From the NCBI GenBank assembly GCA_040223615.1, contig JAVKFY010000019.1:13573-77572 (forward strand): DNA of 64,000 bases, written 5' to 3'. This DNA is from JAVKFY01 sp040223615. GTDB taxonomy: Bacteria; Pseudomonadota; Alphaproteobacteria; GCA-2731375. Of this stretch, positions 41,197 through 49,658 are shown one piece after another (the first letter of the stretch is position 1; each line of letters starts with the position of its first letter). The notes under the pieces were generated by a model. It worked only from the letters and a program-made list of their open reading frames with translations. It had not been told where the DNA came from and did no database searches. A program made the translations under genes and the position numbers.

Positions 41197-42363
41197 TCAG
41201 TACGAGCGCGGCAGTTCGAGCACGCGTTCGGAAATGTAGTTCAGCACCATCTCGCGGCTGACCGGCGCCAGCCGGGTCAGGAAGCCTTCGCGCAGGTAGC
41301 GCTCGACGTGGAACTCCTTGGCGTAGCCCATGCCGCCGTGCGTCATCACCGCGCGCTCGCAGGCATGGAAGCAGGCCTCGGCCGCGAGATATTTCGCCGC
41401 GTTGGCCTCCGCGCCGCAGGGCTTGCCGGCGTCGTACAGCGCGGCGCCCTTGAAGGCCATCAGGTTGGACGCCTCCAGTTCGGCCCAGGCCTCCGCCAGC
41501 GGATGCGCGATGGACTGGTTCTGGCCGATCGGGCGGCCGAACACGACGCGCTCCTTGGCGTAGTTGACGGCGCGGTCAAGCGCCAGGCGGCCGATGCCGA
41601 CGGCTTCGGCCGCGATCATGATGCGCTCCGGGTTCAGGCCATGCAGCAGGTATTCGAAGCCCTTGCCCTCCTCGCCGATCAGGTCCTCGTCGGGCACCGG
41701 CAGGCCGTCGATGAACACCGAGTTGGAGTCGACGGCCTTGCGGCCCATCTTTTCGATCTCCTGCACCTCGACATAGTCGCGGTTGAAGTCGGTGTAGAAC
41801 AGCGACAGGCCCTGGGTGCCTTTCCTGGTCTTCTCGCGCGGCGTGGTGCGGGCCAGCAGCAGGATCTTGTTGGCCGACTGCGCGGTGGAGGTCCAGATCT
41901 TGCGGCCGTTGACCACCCAGCCGGCGTTGGTCTTCTCCGCCCTGGTCTCGATCGACGAGGTGTCGAGGCCGGCATTGGGCTCGGTGACGCCAAAGCAGGT
42001 GCGGTCCTTGCCGGCGATCAGCGGCGGCAGGAAGCGCTGGCGCTGCTCCTCGGTGCCGTGCACCACGATCGGGTTCGGGCCGAACAGGTTGATGTGGACC
42101 GAGGAGGCCGCCGCCATGGCGCCGCCGGACTGCGCGATGGTCTGCATCATCAGCGCCGCCTCGGTCACGCCGAGCCCGGCGCCGCCATATTCCGGCGGCA
42201 TGGCGATGCCGAGCCAGCCGTCGTTGGCCAGGTCGGCGACGAAATCGTCCGGGAAGCCGCCGTGGCGGTCGCGCTCCAGCCAGTAGTCGTCGGTGTACTT
42301 GCCGCACAGGCGGGCGATGCTGTCGCGGATCGCCTCCTGCTCCTCGGTAAACTGGAAGTCCAT
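41197..42363 (-). CDS. Acyl-CoA dehydrogenase (2)
   Basis: A 388-residue FAD enzyme. FGVTEPNAGLDTSSIET and NGRKIWTSTAQSAN are the family signatures. The C-terminal position that holds the catalytic Glu in medium-chain dehydrogenases (EGTxE) reads RLAPVSREMVLNYI, a variant seen in dehydrogenases linked to CoA-transferases, so the base may come from elsewhere. ATG 42363 was chosen over a GTG two codons earlier because the protein then starts MDFQFTEEQEAI. Confidence 0.85.
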   Translation of the reverse strand: MDFQFTEEQEAIRDSIARLCGKYTDDYWLERDRHGGFPDDFVADLANDGWLGIAMPPEYGGAGLGVTEAALMMQTIAQSGGAMAAASSVHINLFGPNPIVVHGTEEQRQRFLPPLIAGKDRTCFGVTEPNAGLDTSSIETRAEKTNAGWVVNGRKIWTSTAQSANKILLLARTTPREKTRKGTQGLSLFYTDFNRDYVEVQEIEKMGRKAVDSNSVFIDGLPVPDEDLIGEEGKGFEYLLHGLNPERIMIAAEAVGIGRLALDRAVNYAKERVVFGRPIGQNQSIAHPLAEAWAELEASNLMAFKGAALYDAGKPCGAEANAAKYLAAEACFHACERAVMTHGGMGYAKEFHVERYLREGFLTRLAPVSREMVLNYISERVLELPRSY

Positions 42364-42507
42364 CGTCACCCTATTTGTTCACTGCCGTACAATCCTAGCG
42401 CGCCCGGCCGCCGTTGGCACCGGCCGTCGGATAACTGTGCGTGGCGGCGGTCGCGCCTCGACGCAGCGATCTTGACCGCGCCGGGTGGAGACACGACATT
42501 CACGGCC

Positions 42508-43074
42508 ATGGATCAGACATTGCAACTGCTTCTCACTCGTCGGTCCGTCACCGCCAAGGCGATGACCGAGCCAGGCCCGGACGACGAGACGCTGAACACC
42601 ATCCTGACCGCCGCGATCCGGGTACCGGACCACGGCAAGCTGGGACCGTGGCGCTTCATCCTGATCCGCGGCGAGGCGCGCAACAAACTCGGCGAGGTGC
42701 TGGTCGACGCCTTCAAGAAGGCGAACCCCGCGGCCGAACACGCGACCCTGGACTACGAGCGCAACCGGTTCATGCGCGCGCCGGTGATCGTCGGCGTGGT
42801 CAGCCGCGTCACCCCGGCGCACAAGATCCCGGAGTGGGAGCAGCTGCTGTCGGTCGGCGCGGTGTGTCAGAACATGCTGGTCGCCGCGCACGCCGCCGGC
42901 TTCGTGGCACAGTGGCTGACCGAATGGTACAGCTACGACGCCACCGTAGCCGCCGCGCTGGGGCTGGGCGAGAACGAACGCATGGCCGGCTTCATCTACA
43001 TCGCCAGCCCGGTCGAACCACCGAAAGACCGCGTCCGCCCGACCCTGCCGGACGTGCTGAGCGAGTACTCCTGA
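42508..43074 (+). CDS. Nitroreductase-family flavoprotein (YdjA-like)
   Basis: A 188-residue FMN-dependent nitroreductase. The N-terminal LLLTRRSVTAKAM and PDHGKLGPWRFILI bind FMN, and GAVCQNMLVAAHAAGFVAQWLT is the dimer-interface helix typical of the small YdjA type. It probably reduces nitro or quinone compounds with NAD(P)H. It lies alone between divergent and convergent neighbours, and a palindromic repeat of a second family follows. Confidence 0.85.
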   Translation: MDQTLQLLLTRRSVTAKAMTEPGPDDETLNTILTAAIRVPDHGKLGPWRFILIRGEARNKLGEVLVDAFKKANPAAEHATLDYERNRFMRAPVIVGVVSRVTPAHKIPEWEQLLSVGAVCQNMLVAAHAAGFVAQWLTEWYSYDATVAAALGLGENERMAGFIYIASPVEPPKDRVRPTLPDVLSEYS

Positions 43075-43078
43075 CGAC

Positions 43079-43163
43079 GTAGCCTGGATCGCGCGCAGCG
43101 AAATCCGGGACCGAGCGCGACGTCGGGCCTCGCCCGAATTGCGCCGCGCGCCCTCCAGGCTAC
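43079..43163. repeat. Palindromic repeat, family 2, providing a stop codon
   Basis: The ends GTAGCCTGGA (43079-43088) and TCCAGGCTAC (43154-43163) are perfect 10-bp inverted repeats. The right arm contains the TAG stop of the minus-strand methyltransferase gene. It differs in sequence from family 1. Confidence 0.7.
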
Positions 43164-43879
43164 AGGTCGAGGGAAGCCCCGCCCCTGAGCACGGCATCCG
43201 CCGCCACGGTGTTGCGGCCGTCGGCTTCGTGCAGCACGAGGCCGGGGCGCATGGTCAGGCGGGCATTCGAATCCTTCACCTTGCGCACCAGGACCGTCTT
43301 CGACGGCTTGCCGGCGCGCGGCCAAAGCGGGAAGACGGTCACGCCACCCTCCAGTGCGGCGAGGATCGCCGGCAGGCGTTCCATCCGGTGCACCAGCGTC
43401 AGGGTGCCGCCCGGCCTGAGCGCGGCGACGCAGAAGCGCAGCCAGTCGGCCAGCGGTACCTCGGCCTCGGTGCGCGCGGCGCGGCGGGCGGCATCTGTCG
43501 CGCCCGGCGAACTGTGCGCCGCGAAGTACGGCGGGTTGGTCACCACCGAGTCGAAATGATGCATCGGTACCGGCCGCTCGCGCAGGTCGCCGGCCACGAC
43601 CTCGACCCGTCCGGCTAGGTCGTTGGCGGCGGCGTTGTCGCGCGCCAGAGCGGCGGCCTCGGCGTCGCGTTCCAGCAAGGTCACCCGGGCGTCGGCCAGG
43701 CGCTTGGCCAGGCACAGGCCGACGGTGCCGACCCCGGCGCCGACGTCGAGCACCTTGCCGCCGGTGCCGGCCGCCGCCAGCAGCACCGAGTCGGCGCCGG
43801 TACGGTAGCCATGGCGCGGCTGTTCAACGCGCAATCGCCCGCCGAGCAGCCGGTCGATGGTGGTTTCAGGTCTGCCCAA
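43160..43879 (-). CDS. TrmN6-like tRNA/rRNA N6-adenine methyltransferase
   Basis: A 239-residue Rossmann methyltransferase. VLDVGAGVGTVGL (43-55) binds S-adenosylmethionine and NPPYF (115-119) is the catalytic motif of N6-adenine enzymes. The N-terminal GGRLRVEQPRHGYRTGADSVLLAAA is typical of the tRNA1(Val)-A37 methyltransferase group (COG4123). It overlaps the upstream DUF2007 gene by 14 bp. The C-terminus ends inside a dispersed repeat. Confidence 0.85.
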   Translation of the reverse strand: MGRPETTIDRLLGGRLRVEQPRHGYRTGADSVLLAAAGTGGKVLDVGAGVGTVGLCLAKRLADARVTLLERDAEAAALARDNAAANDLAGRVEVVAGDLRERPVPMHHFDSVVTNPPYFAAHSSPGATDAARRAARTEAEVPLADWLRFCVAALRPGGTLTLVHRMERLPAILAALEGGVTVFPLWPRAGKPSKTVLVRKVKDSNARLTMRPGLVLHEADGRNTVAADAVLRGGASLDL

Positions 43880-44084
43880 CGCCCAGGTCCGCCTCGCGCA
43901 GCACCTGCTTGGCGGCCGCCTCGTCGTCGCGCAGCACCATCAGGCGGCGCTGGATCGCGTTGATCGAGCCTTCGAGCACCGACGTATGCCCGTCGAGCAG
44001 CACCGCCTCGATGCCGGCATCCTTGAGCAGCGCCTGGACGTAGGACAGCAGCACCGGATCGTTGCTCCTGAACAGCTCGACCAT
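43866..44084 (-). CDS. DUF2007-family small protein
   Basis: A 72-residue protein: MVELFRSNDPVLLSYVQALL, LLDGHTSVLEGS and RLMVLRDDEAAAKQVLREAD match the DUF2007 pattern (putative signal-transducing protein, ferredoxin-like fold). It is commonly linked to polyprenyl synthase and TrmN6-like genes in alphaproteobacteria, as here. ATG 44084 was chosen because GGGGAG lies 6 nt upstream; an earlier ATG at 44111 has no such site. Confidence 0.75.
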   Translation of the reverse strand: MVELFRSNDPVLLSYVQALLKDAGIEAVLLDGHTSVLEGSINAIQRRLMVLRDDEAAAKQVLREADLGVGQT

Positions 44085-44202
44085 CCGGCTCCCCGCTCCT
44101 TCTTGCGACATTTGGTCGCAACGAGCGACCGCCCCTCGCTTTTATGCTCCGGCGCGACAAGTCGGGTCAATGACGGCCCAGCAATGCGAGGGGATAGCCG
44201 CC

Positions 44203-45225
44203 GTGGCCGATGTCGTGCCGTTGAAACCTGACCAGGCGAAGGCGCCGGTGCCATCCATCGACCGCCTGCTGAAGCTGGCCGGCGAGGACATCGGTAAGGT
44301 CAACCAGGTGATCGTCACCCGCATGGACAGCCGGGTGGCGCTGATCCCGACGCTGGCCGGGCACATCATCGCCGCCGGCGGCAAGCGGTTGCGGCCGCTG
44401 CTCACCCTGGCCGCGGCCCGGCTGGTCGGCTATCGCGGCGAGCGCCACATCAAGCTGGCGGCCTGCGTCGAGTTCATTCACACCGCCACGCTGCTGCACG
44501 ACGACGTGGTCGACGAGAGCGACCTGCGGCGCGGCAACGCCACCGCCAACGTGCTGTGGGGCAACCAGGCCAGCGTGCTGGTCGGCGACTTCCTGTTCAC
44601 CCGCTCGTTCCAGCTCATGGTCGAGGACGGCAGCCTGGAGGTGCTGAACATCCTGGCCAACGCGTCGGCCGTGATCGCCGAGGGCGAGGTGCAGCAACTG
44701 CAGATCTCCAACAACACGGCGACCACCGAGGACGCCTACCTGGAGGTCATCACCTCGAAGACCGCGGCGCTGTTCGCGGCGGCCTGCGAGATCGGCGCCG
44801 TGGTCGCCGGGCGGCCGGACTCGGAGCAGGTGGCGCTGGCCAGCTTCGGCAAGAATCTCGGCATCGCCTTCCAGCTGGTCGACGACGCGCTGGACTACGC
44901 GGCGCGCCAGGAGGAGCTCGGCAAGTCGATCGGCGACGACTTCCGCGAGGGCAAGATCACCCTGCCGGTGGTGCTGGCCTTCCGGCGCGGCAGCGACGAG
45001 GACCGCGCCTTCCTGCGCCGGTGTCTCGAAGACGGCGCGCAGGGCCCGGACGACCTGCAGCGCGCGATCGAGATGTTCGAGCGGCTCGGCGCGCTGGACG
45101 ACACCATCGAGCGCGCCCGCCACTACGGCGCCATGGCGCGCGACGCGCTCGGCATCTTCCCGCAGAACGAAGCCAAGCAGGCGCTGATCGACGTCGTCGA
45201 GTTCTGCATCGCCCGGGCGCACTGA
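44203..45225 (+). CDS. Polyprenyl (octaprenyl/decaprenyl-type) diphosphate synthase
   Basis: A 340-residue trans-prenyltransferase. GGKRLRP, the first Asp-rich motif LLHDDVVDESD (D100, D101, D104) and the second QLVDDALDYAA are intact. It elongates farnesyl diphosphate to the side chain of ubiquinone; product length cannot be read with certainty. The GTG at 44203 has GAGGGG 8 nt upstream and gives MADVVPLKP; an in-frame ATG at 44170 has no ribosome site but remains possible. Divergent from the DUF2007 gene. Confidence 0.9.
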   Translation: MADVVPLKPDQAKAPVPSIDRLLKLAGEDIGKVNQVIVTRMDSRVALIPTLAGHIIAAGGKRLRPLLTLAAARLVGYRGERHIKLAACVEFIHTATLLHDDVVDESDLRRGNATANVLWGNQASVLVGDFLFTRSFQLMVEDGSLEVLNILANASAVIAEGEVQQLQISNNTATTEDAYLEVITSKTAALFAAACEIGAVVAGRPDSEQVALASFGKNLGIAFQLVDDALDYAARQEELGKSIGDDFREGKITLPVVLAFRRGSDEDRAFLRRCLEDGAQGPDDLQRAIEMFERLGALDDTIERARHYGAMARDALGIFPQNEAKQALIDVVEFCIARAH

Positions 45226-45240
45226 GGCGCGGGCAAGCTG

Positions 45241-45288
45241 GCGCACGTTCCGCTTTCGCGGAACCGGCACCGGCCAAACATGAAACGC
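45241..45288. repeat. Small dispersed repeat, copy B
   Basis: It is related to 11487-11536 and has a hairpin GTTCCGC-TTTC-GCGGAAC. It fills the spacer between two convergent genes. Confidence 0.5.
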
Positions 45289-45289
45289 T

Positions 45290-45598
45290 TCAGTCGTCGA
45301 GACCGCCGATCAGGCGCTTGATGTACTGCACGGCCTGGTTGGAGAGGTCCTGGCTGTCGTCGGCCTTGTTCTCAAGTTCGTCTTCGAGCAGGTCGACCAG
45401 CGCGCGGTAGACGCCCTTCTTGCGCCGCGAGTATTGCGACAGCATCAGGTCGACACGAAGCCGCTCGACCAGGCCGCGCATCTGCGGCGCATCCAGGCGC
45501 ATGCCCTCGTTGATCGACCGGCGGATATTCTCGAAGACCTTCTCGACCTTCTGGTCGTCGATCTCGGCCTTGCTGCGATTGGCTTTCGGGGTGCTCAT
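45290..45598 (-). CDS. Small helical hypothetical protein
   Basis: A 102-residue, strongly charged protein predicted to be all helical (KVEKVFENIRRSINEG, LVERLRVDLMLSQYSRRKKG, LVDLLEDELENKADDSQDLS). No transmembrane segment or signal peptide is present. I do not recognise the family. ATG 45598 was chosen because GGAG lies 6 nt upstream, inside the alternative start at 45610. It lies between the polyprenyl synthase and a SET-domain gene. Confidence 0.7.
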   Translation of the reverse strand: MSTPKANRSKAEIDDQKVEKVFENIRRSINEGMRLDAPQMRGLVERLRVDLMLSQYSRRKKGVYRALVDLLEDELENKADDSQDLSNQAVQYIKRLIGGLDD

Positions 45599-45662
45599 CG
45601 ACCGCTCCATGCCCGCCGCGGACGCGGGCAGGCGATGTTACAGCGGACGCCCTGGCGCAACG

Positions 45663-46058
45663 CTATGGTTTCGCGCACCTGGCGCACCTGCAGCCGACCG
45701 GCTTGATGTAGGCGTCGAAATACTCCTTGCCGTAATTGTAGGTGATCTCGTCGCCGGGCCGGATGCGCCGGATCGCCTCGATGAAGATCTTGTTCTTCTT
45801 CTCGTCGTGCACGGCCTGGGCGTTCGGCTTGCAGGCATGGTTGATGTAGCGCGCCAGGTTGGAGCGCGGCGAGCCATCGATGGTCTTCCTGTCGTCGAGC
45901 CGGAACAGGTAGCGGTTCGGGTTCTCGTCGGCCTCGTCGTTGCTGATCCGAGGGCCGGTATACTCGATCACCGTGTCGCCCTTCCGGTAGTCGCGGCAGG
46001 CCCGCAGGCCCAAGCCGGCCGACGAGCGGAACACTTTGAAGTCACGTGCCTTCGCCAT
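45663..46058 (-). CDS. Bacterial SET-domain methyltransferase
   Basis: A 131-residue SET protein. It has GLGLRACRDYRKGDTVIEYTG, the catalytic NLARYINHACKPNA and EITYNYGKEYFDAY, ending in a post-SET-like zinc cluster GCRCARC. It would transfer a methyl group to a lysine side chain; bacterial targets are mostly unknown. ATG 46058 was preferred because AAGGT lies 8 nt upstream; an ATG at 46076 is the alternative. It lies 61 bp from the divergent tRNA-Pro gene. Confidence 0.8.
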   Translation of the reverse strand: MAKARDFKVFRSSAGLGLRACRDYRKGDTVIEYTGPRISNDEADENPNRYLFRLDDRKTIDGSPRSNLARYINHACKPNAQAVHDEKKNKIFIEAIRRIRPGDEITYNYGKEYFDAYIKPVGCRCARCAKP

Positions 46059-46119
46059 CGCGGCGACCTTCACCATTGCGGGCCGCGCGGCCCTTCGCTA
46101 TAAGCGCAACCCGGATCGG

Positions 46120-46196
46120 CGGAGTGTAGCTCAGCCTGGTAGAGCACTGTCTTCGGGAGGCAGGGGTCGGAGGTTCGAATCCTCTCACTCCGACCA
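46120..46196 (+). tRNA. tRNA-Pro (anticodon CGG)
   Basis: 77 nt. The acceptor CGGAGTG pairs with CACTCCG, the D arm is GCTCAGCCTGGTAGAGC, and the anticodon stem CTGTC/GGCAG encloses TTCGGGA with anticodon CGG. The T arm GGAGGTTCGAATCCTC is present and the 3' CCA is encoded. It reads CCG codons, very common in this genome. Confidence 0.97.
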
Positions 46197-46256
46197 TCGA
46201 TCCAAGGGGTTAGAGGTTCCCGGCCTCGCCCGCCCCAACTCCGGCACCTGCCAGAC

Positions 46257-46451
46257 CTACTCGGCCAGCGGCTCGAAGCGCGGCCGGCCGTCGGGCAGCG
46301 TCTCGTGGAACATCGCCGCCGGACGCAGCCAGACCCGGCCGTCGTCCGGCTCGCAGCGATAGACCACGAACGCCTCCTCGGTCTCGGTATGGCGGGCGAG
46401 CGGGTACAGCACCCGGTAGAGACTGCCCTTGTAGTGCCGGTAGAGGCTCAT
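46257..46451 (-). CDS. DUF1653-family protein
   Basis: A 64-residue single-domain protein of the DUF1653 family: YRHYKGSLYRVLYPLARHTE, AFVVYRCEPDDGRVWLRPAAM and MFHETL are the family core. It is widespread in bacteria with unknown function and a small beta fold. Just 25 bp separate it from the SDR gene upstream on the same strand. Confidence 0.85.
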   Translation of the reverse strand: MSLYRHYKGSLYRVLYPLARHTETEEAFVVYRCEPDDGRVWLRPAAMFHETLPDGRPRFEPLAE

Positions 46452-46476
46452 CCCGCCGTGCCCGAGGCCTGCGCGG

Positions 46477-47181
46477 TCAGGACAGCAGCCAGCCGCCGTC
46501 GACGTCGACCGTGGTGCCGGTGACGAAGTCGTTCTGGATCACGAACAGGATGCCCTGCGCGACCTCGTCGGCCTGGCCGGCGCGCTTGATCAGGTGGTTG
46601 GCGGAGCCGGTCTCATAGAACTTGCGGCGCTCCTCGCCCTGCAGCGACATCATCGGCGTATCGATCAGGCCGGGCGAGACCACGTTGATGCGCTTCGGCG
46701 CGATCTGCTGCGCAACCGAGCGGGTCAACGCCTCGACCGCCGCGCCGACGGCCGACAGCGCGACCTGCGGCGGCTTCGGCCGGCGCGCCGGCGTGCCGCT
46801 GACCAGGACGATGGCGCCGTTGTCGGTCAGGTGCTCGGCGCCGAAGCGCACCACGTTGGCGTAGCCCCAGAGCTTGTCGAACGAGCCCTTGAAGCCGTCC
46901 ATGTCCATGTCCAGGAACGGGCCGAGCGCGCGGCCGCCGCCGGTCGCGGCGGAGACCAGGATGTCGTAGGGCGCGCACTCCTTGAACAATGCCGCCAGCG
47001 CGTCGCGGTCCAGCGTGTCGCAAGCCTTCAGCTCGACACCGGCCGGCACGTCGGTCGCCTTCGACGGATCGCGGCTCACCGCGACGACCTTGGCGCCGAG
47101 CGCCGCGAGCTGCCTGGTGGTGGCCAGCCCGATGCCCGAGGTGCCGCCGACAACGATGGCCTTCTTGCCCTTGACGTTCAT
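46477..47181 (-). CDS. SDR-family protein lacking the catalytic Tyr-x3-Lys
   Basis: A 234-residue short-chain dehydrogenase fold with an intact nucleotide-binding GGTSGIG (12-18) and the C-terminal GTTVDVDGGWLL. The active-site region reads VALSAVGAAVEALTR: the positions of the usual Tyr and Lys are L142 and G146. The Ser region (VLVSGTPA) is kept. It is therefore unlikely to work as a standard oxidoreductase and may bind NAD(P) for a regulatory role or use another mechanism. It is followed by a DUF1653 gene. Confidence 0.8.
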   Translation of the reverse strand: MNVKGKKAIVVGGTSGIGLATTRQLAALGAKVVAVSRDPSKATDVPAGVELKACDTLDRDALAALFKECAPYDILVSAATGGGRALGPFLDMDMDGFKGSFDKLWGYANVVRFGAEHLTDNGAIVLVSGTPARRPKPPQVALSAVGAAVEALTRSVAQQIAPKRINVVSPGLIDTPMMSLQGEERRKFYETGSANHLIKRAGQADEVAQGILFVIQNDFVTGTTVDVDGGWLLS

Positions 47182-47307
47182 GTTCCCTGTTCCCTCATTC
47201 GATGGTGTTGAGAATGTTTTCGCGTGCGCGGAGATTGGGACGCGCCGGTTTGCGCCGTCAAGCTAGAGCAGACGATGTCGGACGGCGTCGCGCCAGCAGC
47301 CACCGAG

Positions 47308-47973
47308 TCAGCGCACGCGCGCCAAGGTCAAGCCGTCGCCGATCGGCAGCAGCACCGGCTCGACGCGCGGGTCGGCGTGGACCTTCTCGTTCAGCGCCCG
47401 GATCGCCAGCGTCGACTCGGAGTCCTTGGCGGGGTCGGAGACGGCGCCGGACCACAGCACGTTGTCGACCAGGATCAGGCCGTTGGGCCGGACCAGCGTC
47501 AGCGCGGCCTCGTAGTAGGCGTCGTAATTCTCCTTGTCGGCGTCGATGAAGGCCATGTCGAACGGCGCCTCGCCGGCCGCGCGCAACGCCGCCAGGGTCT
47601 CGCTCGCCGGACCGATGCGCAGGTCGATCTTGTCGGCGACGCCGGCCTCGGCCCAGGCGGCGCGGCCGATGGCGGTCCATTCCTCCGACACGTCGCAGGC
47701 GACGATGCGGCCGTCGTCGGGCAGCGCCAGGGCGCAGGCCAACGCGCTGTAGCCGGTAAAGGTGCCGACCTCGATCAGCCGGCGCGCGCCGGTCGCCTTG
47801 ACCAGCATCGCCATGAAGGCGCCCTGCAGCGCCGAGATCTGCATCATCGCGGTGCGGCCGAGCTCGGCCTCGGTGCGCTGGCGCAAGGCCCGCAGCACGT
47901 CCGGCTCGCGATAGCCGGTGGTTTCGAGATACGCCAGCACCTCGGGCGATTGCCCGATCGACCAGTTCGACAT
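47308..47973 (-). CDS. Class I O-methyltransferase (caffeoyl-CoA/catechol type)
   Basis: A 221-residue S-adenosylmethionine-dependent methyltransferase: LIEVGTFTGYSALACALAL is the cofactor site, DMAFIDADKENYDAYY the metal/catalytic Asp region and ILVDNVLWSG the conserved DN. Family members methylate catechols or hydroxylated small molecules with Mg2+. Substrate unknown. ATG 47973 gives the family N-terminus; upstream extension runs into a terminator hairpin. Confidence 0.9.
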   Translation of the reverse strand: MSNWSIGQSPEVLAYLETTGYREPDVLRALRQRTEAELGRTAMMQISALQGAFMAMLVKATGARRLIEVGTFTGYSALACALALPDDGRIVACDVSEEWTAIGRAAWAEAGVADKIDLRIGPASETLAALRAAGEAPFDMAFIDADKENYDAYYEAALTLVRPNGLILVDNVLWSGAVSDPAKDSESTLAIRALNEKVHADPRVEPVLLPIGDGLTLARVR

Positions 47974-47986
47974 GCCTGTTCCCAAC

Positions 47987-48017
47987 CAAAATGGCGGGGC
48001 CGCGAACGGCCCCGCCA
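47987..48017 (-). terminator. Rho-independent terminator of the BCCT transporter gene
   Basis: On the minus strand a stem TGGCGGGGCCG / CGGCCCCGCCA (11 bp, TTCG loop) is followed by TTTTGG, 25 bp after the transporter stop. Confidence 0.8.
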
Positions 48018-48041
48018 CCAGTATAGGACGTCGCGCGCGGC

Positions 48042-49658
48042 TCAGCCTTTGCGCGGCTCGCTCATCAGCCCCTTGATCAGGGCATAGCAGGCCAGCAGCA
48101 GCACGATGGCGAACGGCAGCCCGGTCGATACCGAGGCCGCCTGCAGCGCGCCGAGCCCGCCGCCAAGCAGCAGCGCGGCGGCGACCAGCCCCTCGAAGCA
48201 GGCCCAGAACACCCGCTGGCTGACCGGTGCGTCGATCTTGCCGCCGGCGGTGATGGTGTCGATCACCAGCGAGCCGGAGTCCGACGAGGTCACGAAGAAC
48301 ACGATCACCAGCACGATGCCGACGAAGGAGGTGATGCCGGCCAGCGGCAGCTGGTCGAGCATGGTGAACAGCTTCAGCTCCAGCGCGGCATCGGCCACCG
48401 CCTGGTAGCCGTCGTTCAGCATCGACACCGCGGTGCCGCCGAAGGCGGTCATCCACAGCACCGAGACCAGCGAGGGGATCAGCAGCACGCAGACCACGAA
48501 CTCGCGCACCGTGCGGCCGCGGCTGACACGGGCGATGAACATGCCGACGAAGGGCGACCACGAAATCCACCAGGCCCAGTAGAACGAGGTCCAGCCCTGC
48601 GAGAAGTTGGCATCTTCGCGGGCGAACGGGTTGGACAGCGCCGGCAGGTATTCGGCGTAGGCCACCAGGTTGGTGAAGAAGCCGGTAGCGATGGCCACGG
48701 TCGGGCCGGCGAGTATCACGAAGGTCAGCAGCAGGAAAGCCAGCACCATGTTGATTTCCGACAGCCGCTTCACCCCGGCGTCGAGCCCGGCGACGACCGA
48801 GCCCAGGGCGATGCACGTGATGCCGCCGATCAGCAGCACCTTGGACAGGTCGGAGACCGGCACGTCGAACAGGAAGTTCAGTCCGGCGTTGGCCTGCTCG
48901 GCGCCAATGCCCAGCGACGTGGCCAGGCCGAACAGCGTGGCGAACACCGCCAGCGTGTCGATGACATGCCCGGTCCAGCCCCAGATGCGCTCGCCGAAGA
49001 TCGGGTAGAACATCGAGCGGATCGAAAGCGGCAGGCCCTTGTTGTAGGCGAACAGCGCCAGCGACAGGCCGACGATGGCGTAGATCGCCCACGGATGCAG
49101 GCCCCAGTGGAAGATCGTCGCCGCCATGCCGAGCCGCTGCGCCTCGGCCGGGTCGCCGGGCGCGCCGGCCAGCGGCGCCCAGCTGTCCGGCGCGCCGGCG
49201 CCGGCGCCGACCGACGAGGAGAAGTGCGAGATCGGCTCCGACACGCCGAAGAACATCAGACCGATGCCCATGCCGGCGGCGAACAGCATGGCGAACCAGC
49301 CGGGATAGCCGTAGTCCGGCCGTGCATCGACGCCGCCGATGCGCACGCCGCCCAGCGGTGTCACGATCAGCGCCAGCGCGACCAGCACGAAGACGTTGCC
49401 GGCCAGCAGGAAGAACCAGTCGAAGGTCGAGGTCAGCGCCGGCCGCAGCCAGCCGAAGAACTCGGCCGCCTGCGTCGGCATGGCCAGCGCGAAGATCACG
49501 AACAGCACGATCACGCTGCCGGAGATCACGAACACCGGATTGTGGATATCGAGCTGGAGTGGGCCGAGCTTCGGGTTCAGGTTGTCCTGGCCGACGGTGT
49601 AGTCGGTCTCGATGACAGCCGCCGCACCATCCGGCGTCAGGTCGGATTGCGTGGTCAT
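48042..49658 (-). CDS. BCCT-family betaine/carnitine/choline transporter
   Basis: A 538-residue inner-membrane transporter with about 12 helices. The glycine-rich GMGIGLMFFGVSEP of helix 3 is characteristic of BCCT (BetP-like) carriers, which take up glycine betaine, choline or carnitine, driven by Na+ or H+. WWISWSPFVGMFIARVSRGRT is the other signature. It could feed the sarcosine/dimethylglycine operon 30 kb away (inference). It is transcribed alone and ends in a clear terminator. Confidence 0.92.
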   Translation of the reverse strand: MTTQSDLTPDGAAAVIETDYTVGQDNLNPKLGPLQLDIHNPVFVISGSVIVLFVIFALAMPTQAAEFFGWLRPALTSTFDWFFLLAGNVFVLVALALIVTPLGGVRIGGVDARPDYGYPGWFAMLFAAGMGIGLMFFGVSEPISHFSSSVGAGAGAPDSWAPLAGAPGDPAEAQRLGMAATIFHWGLHPWAIYAIVGLSLALFAYNKGLPLSIRSMFYPIFGERIWGWTGHVIDTLAVFATLFGLATSLGIGAEQANAGLNFLFDVPVSDLSKVLLIGGITCIALGSVVAGLDAGVKRLSEINMVLAFLLLTFVILAGPTVAIATGFFTNLVAYAEYLPALSNPFAREDANFSQGWTSFYWAWWISWSPFVGMFIARVSRGRTVREFVVCVLLIPSLVSVLWMTAFGGTAVSMLNDGYQAVADAALELKLFTMLDQLPLAGITSFVGIVLVIVFFVTSSDSGSLVIDTITAGGKIDAPVSQRVFWACFEGLVAAALLLGGGLGALQAASVSTGLPFAIVLLLACYALIKGLMSEPRKG

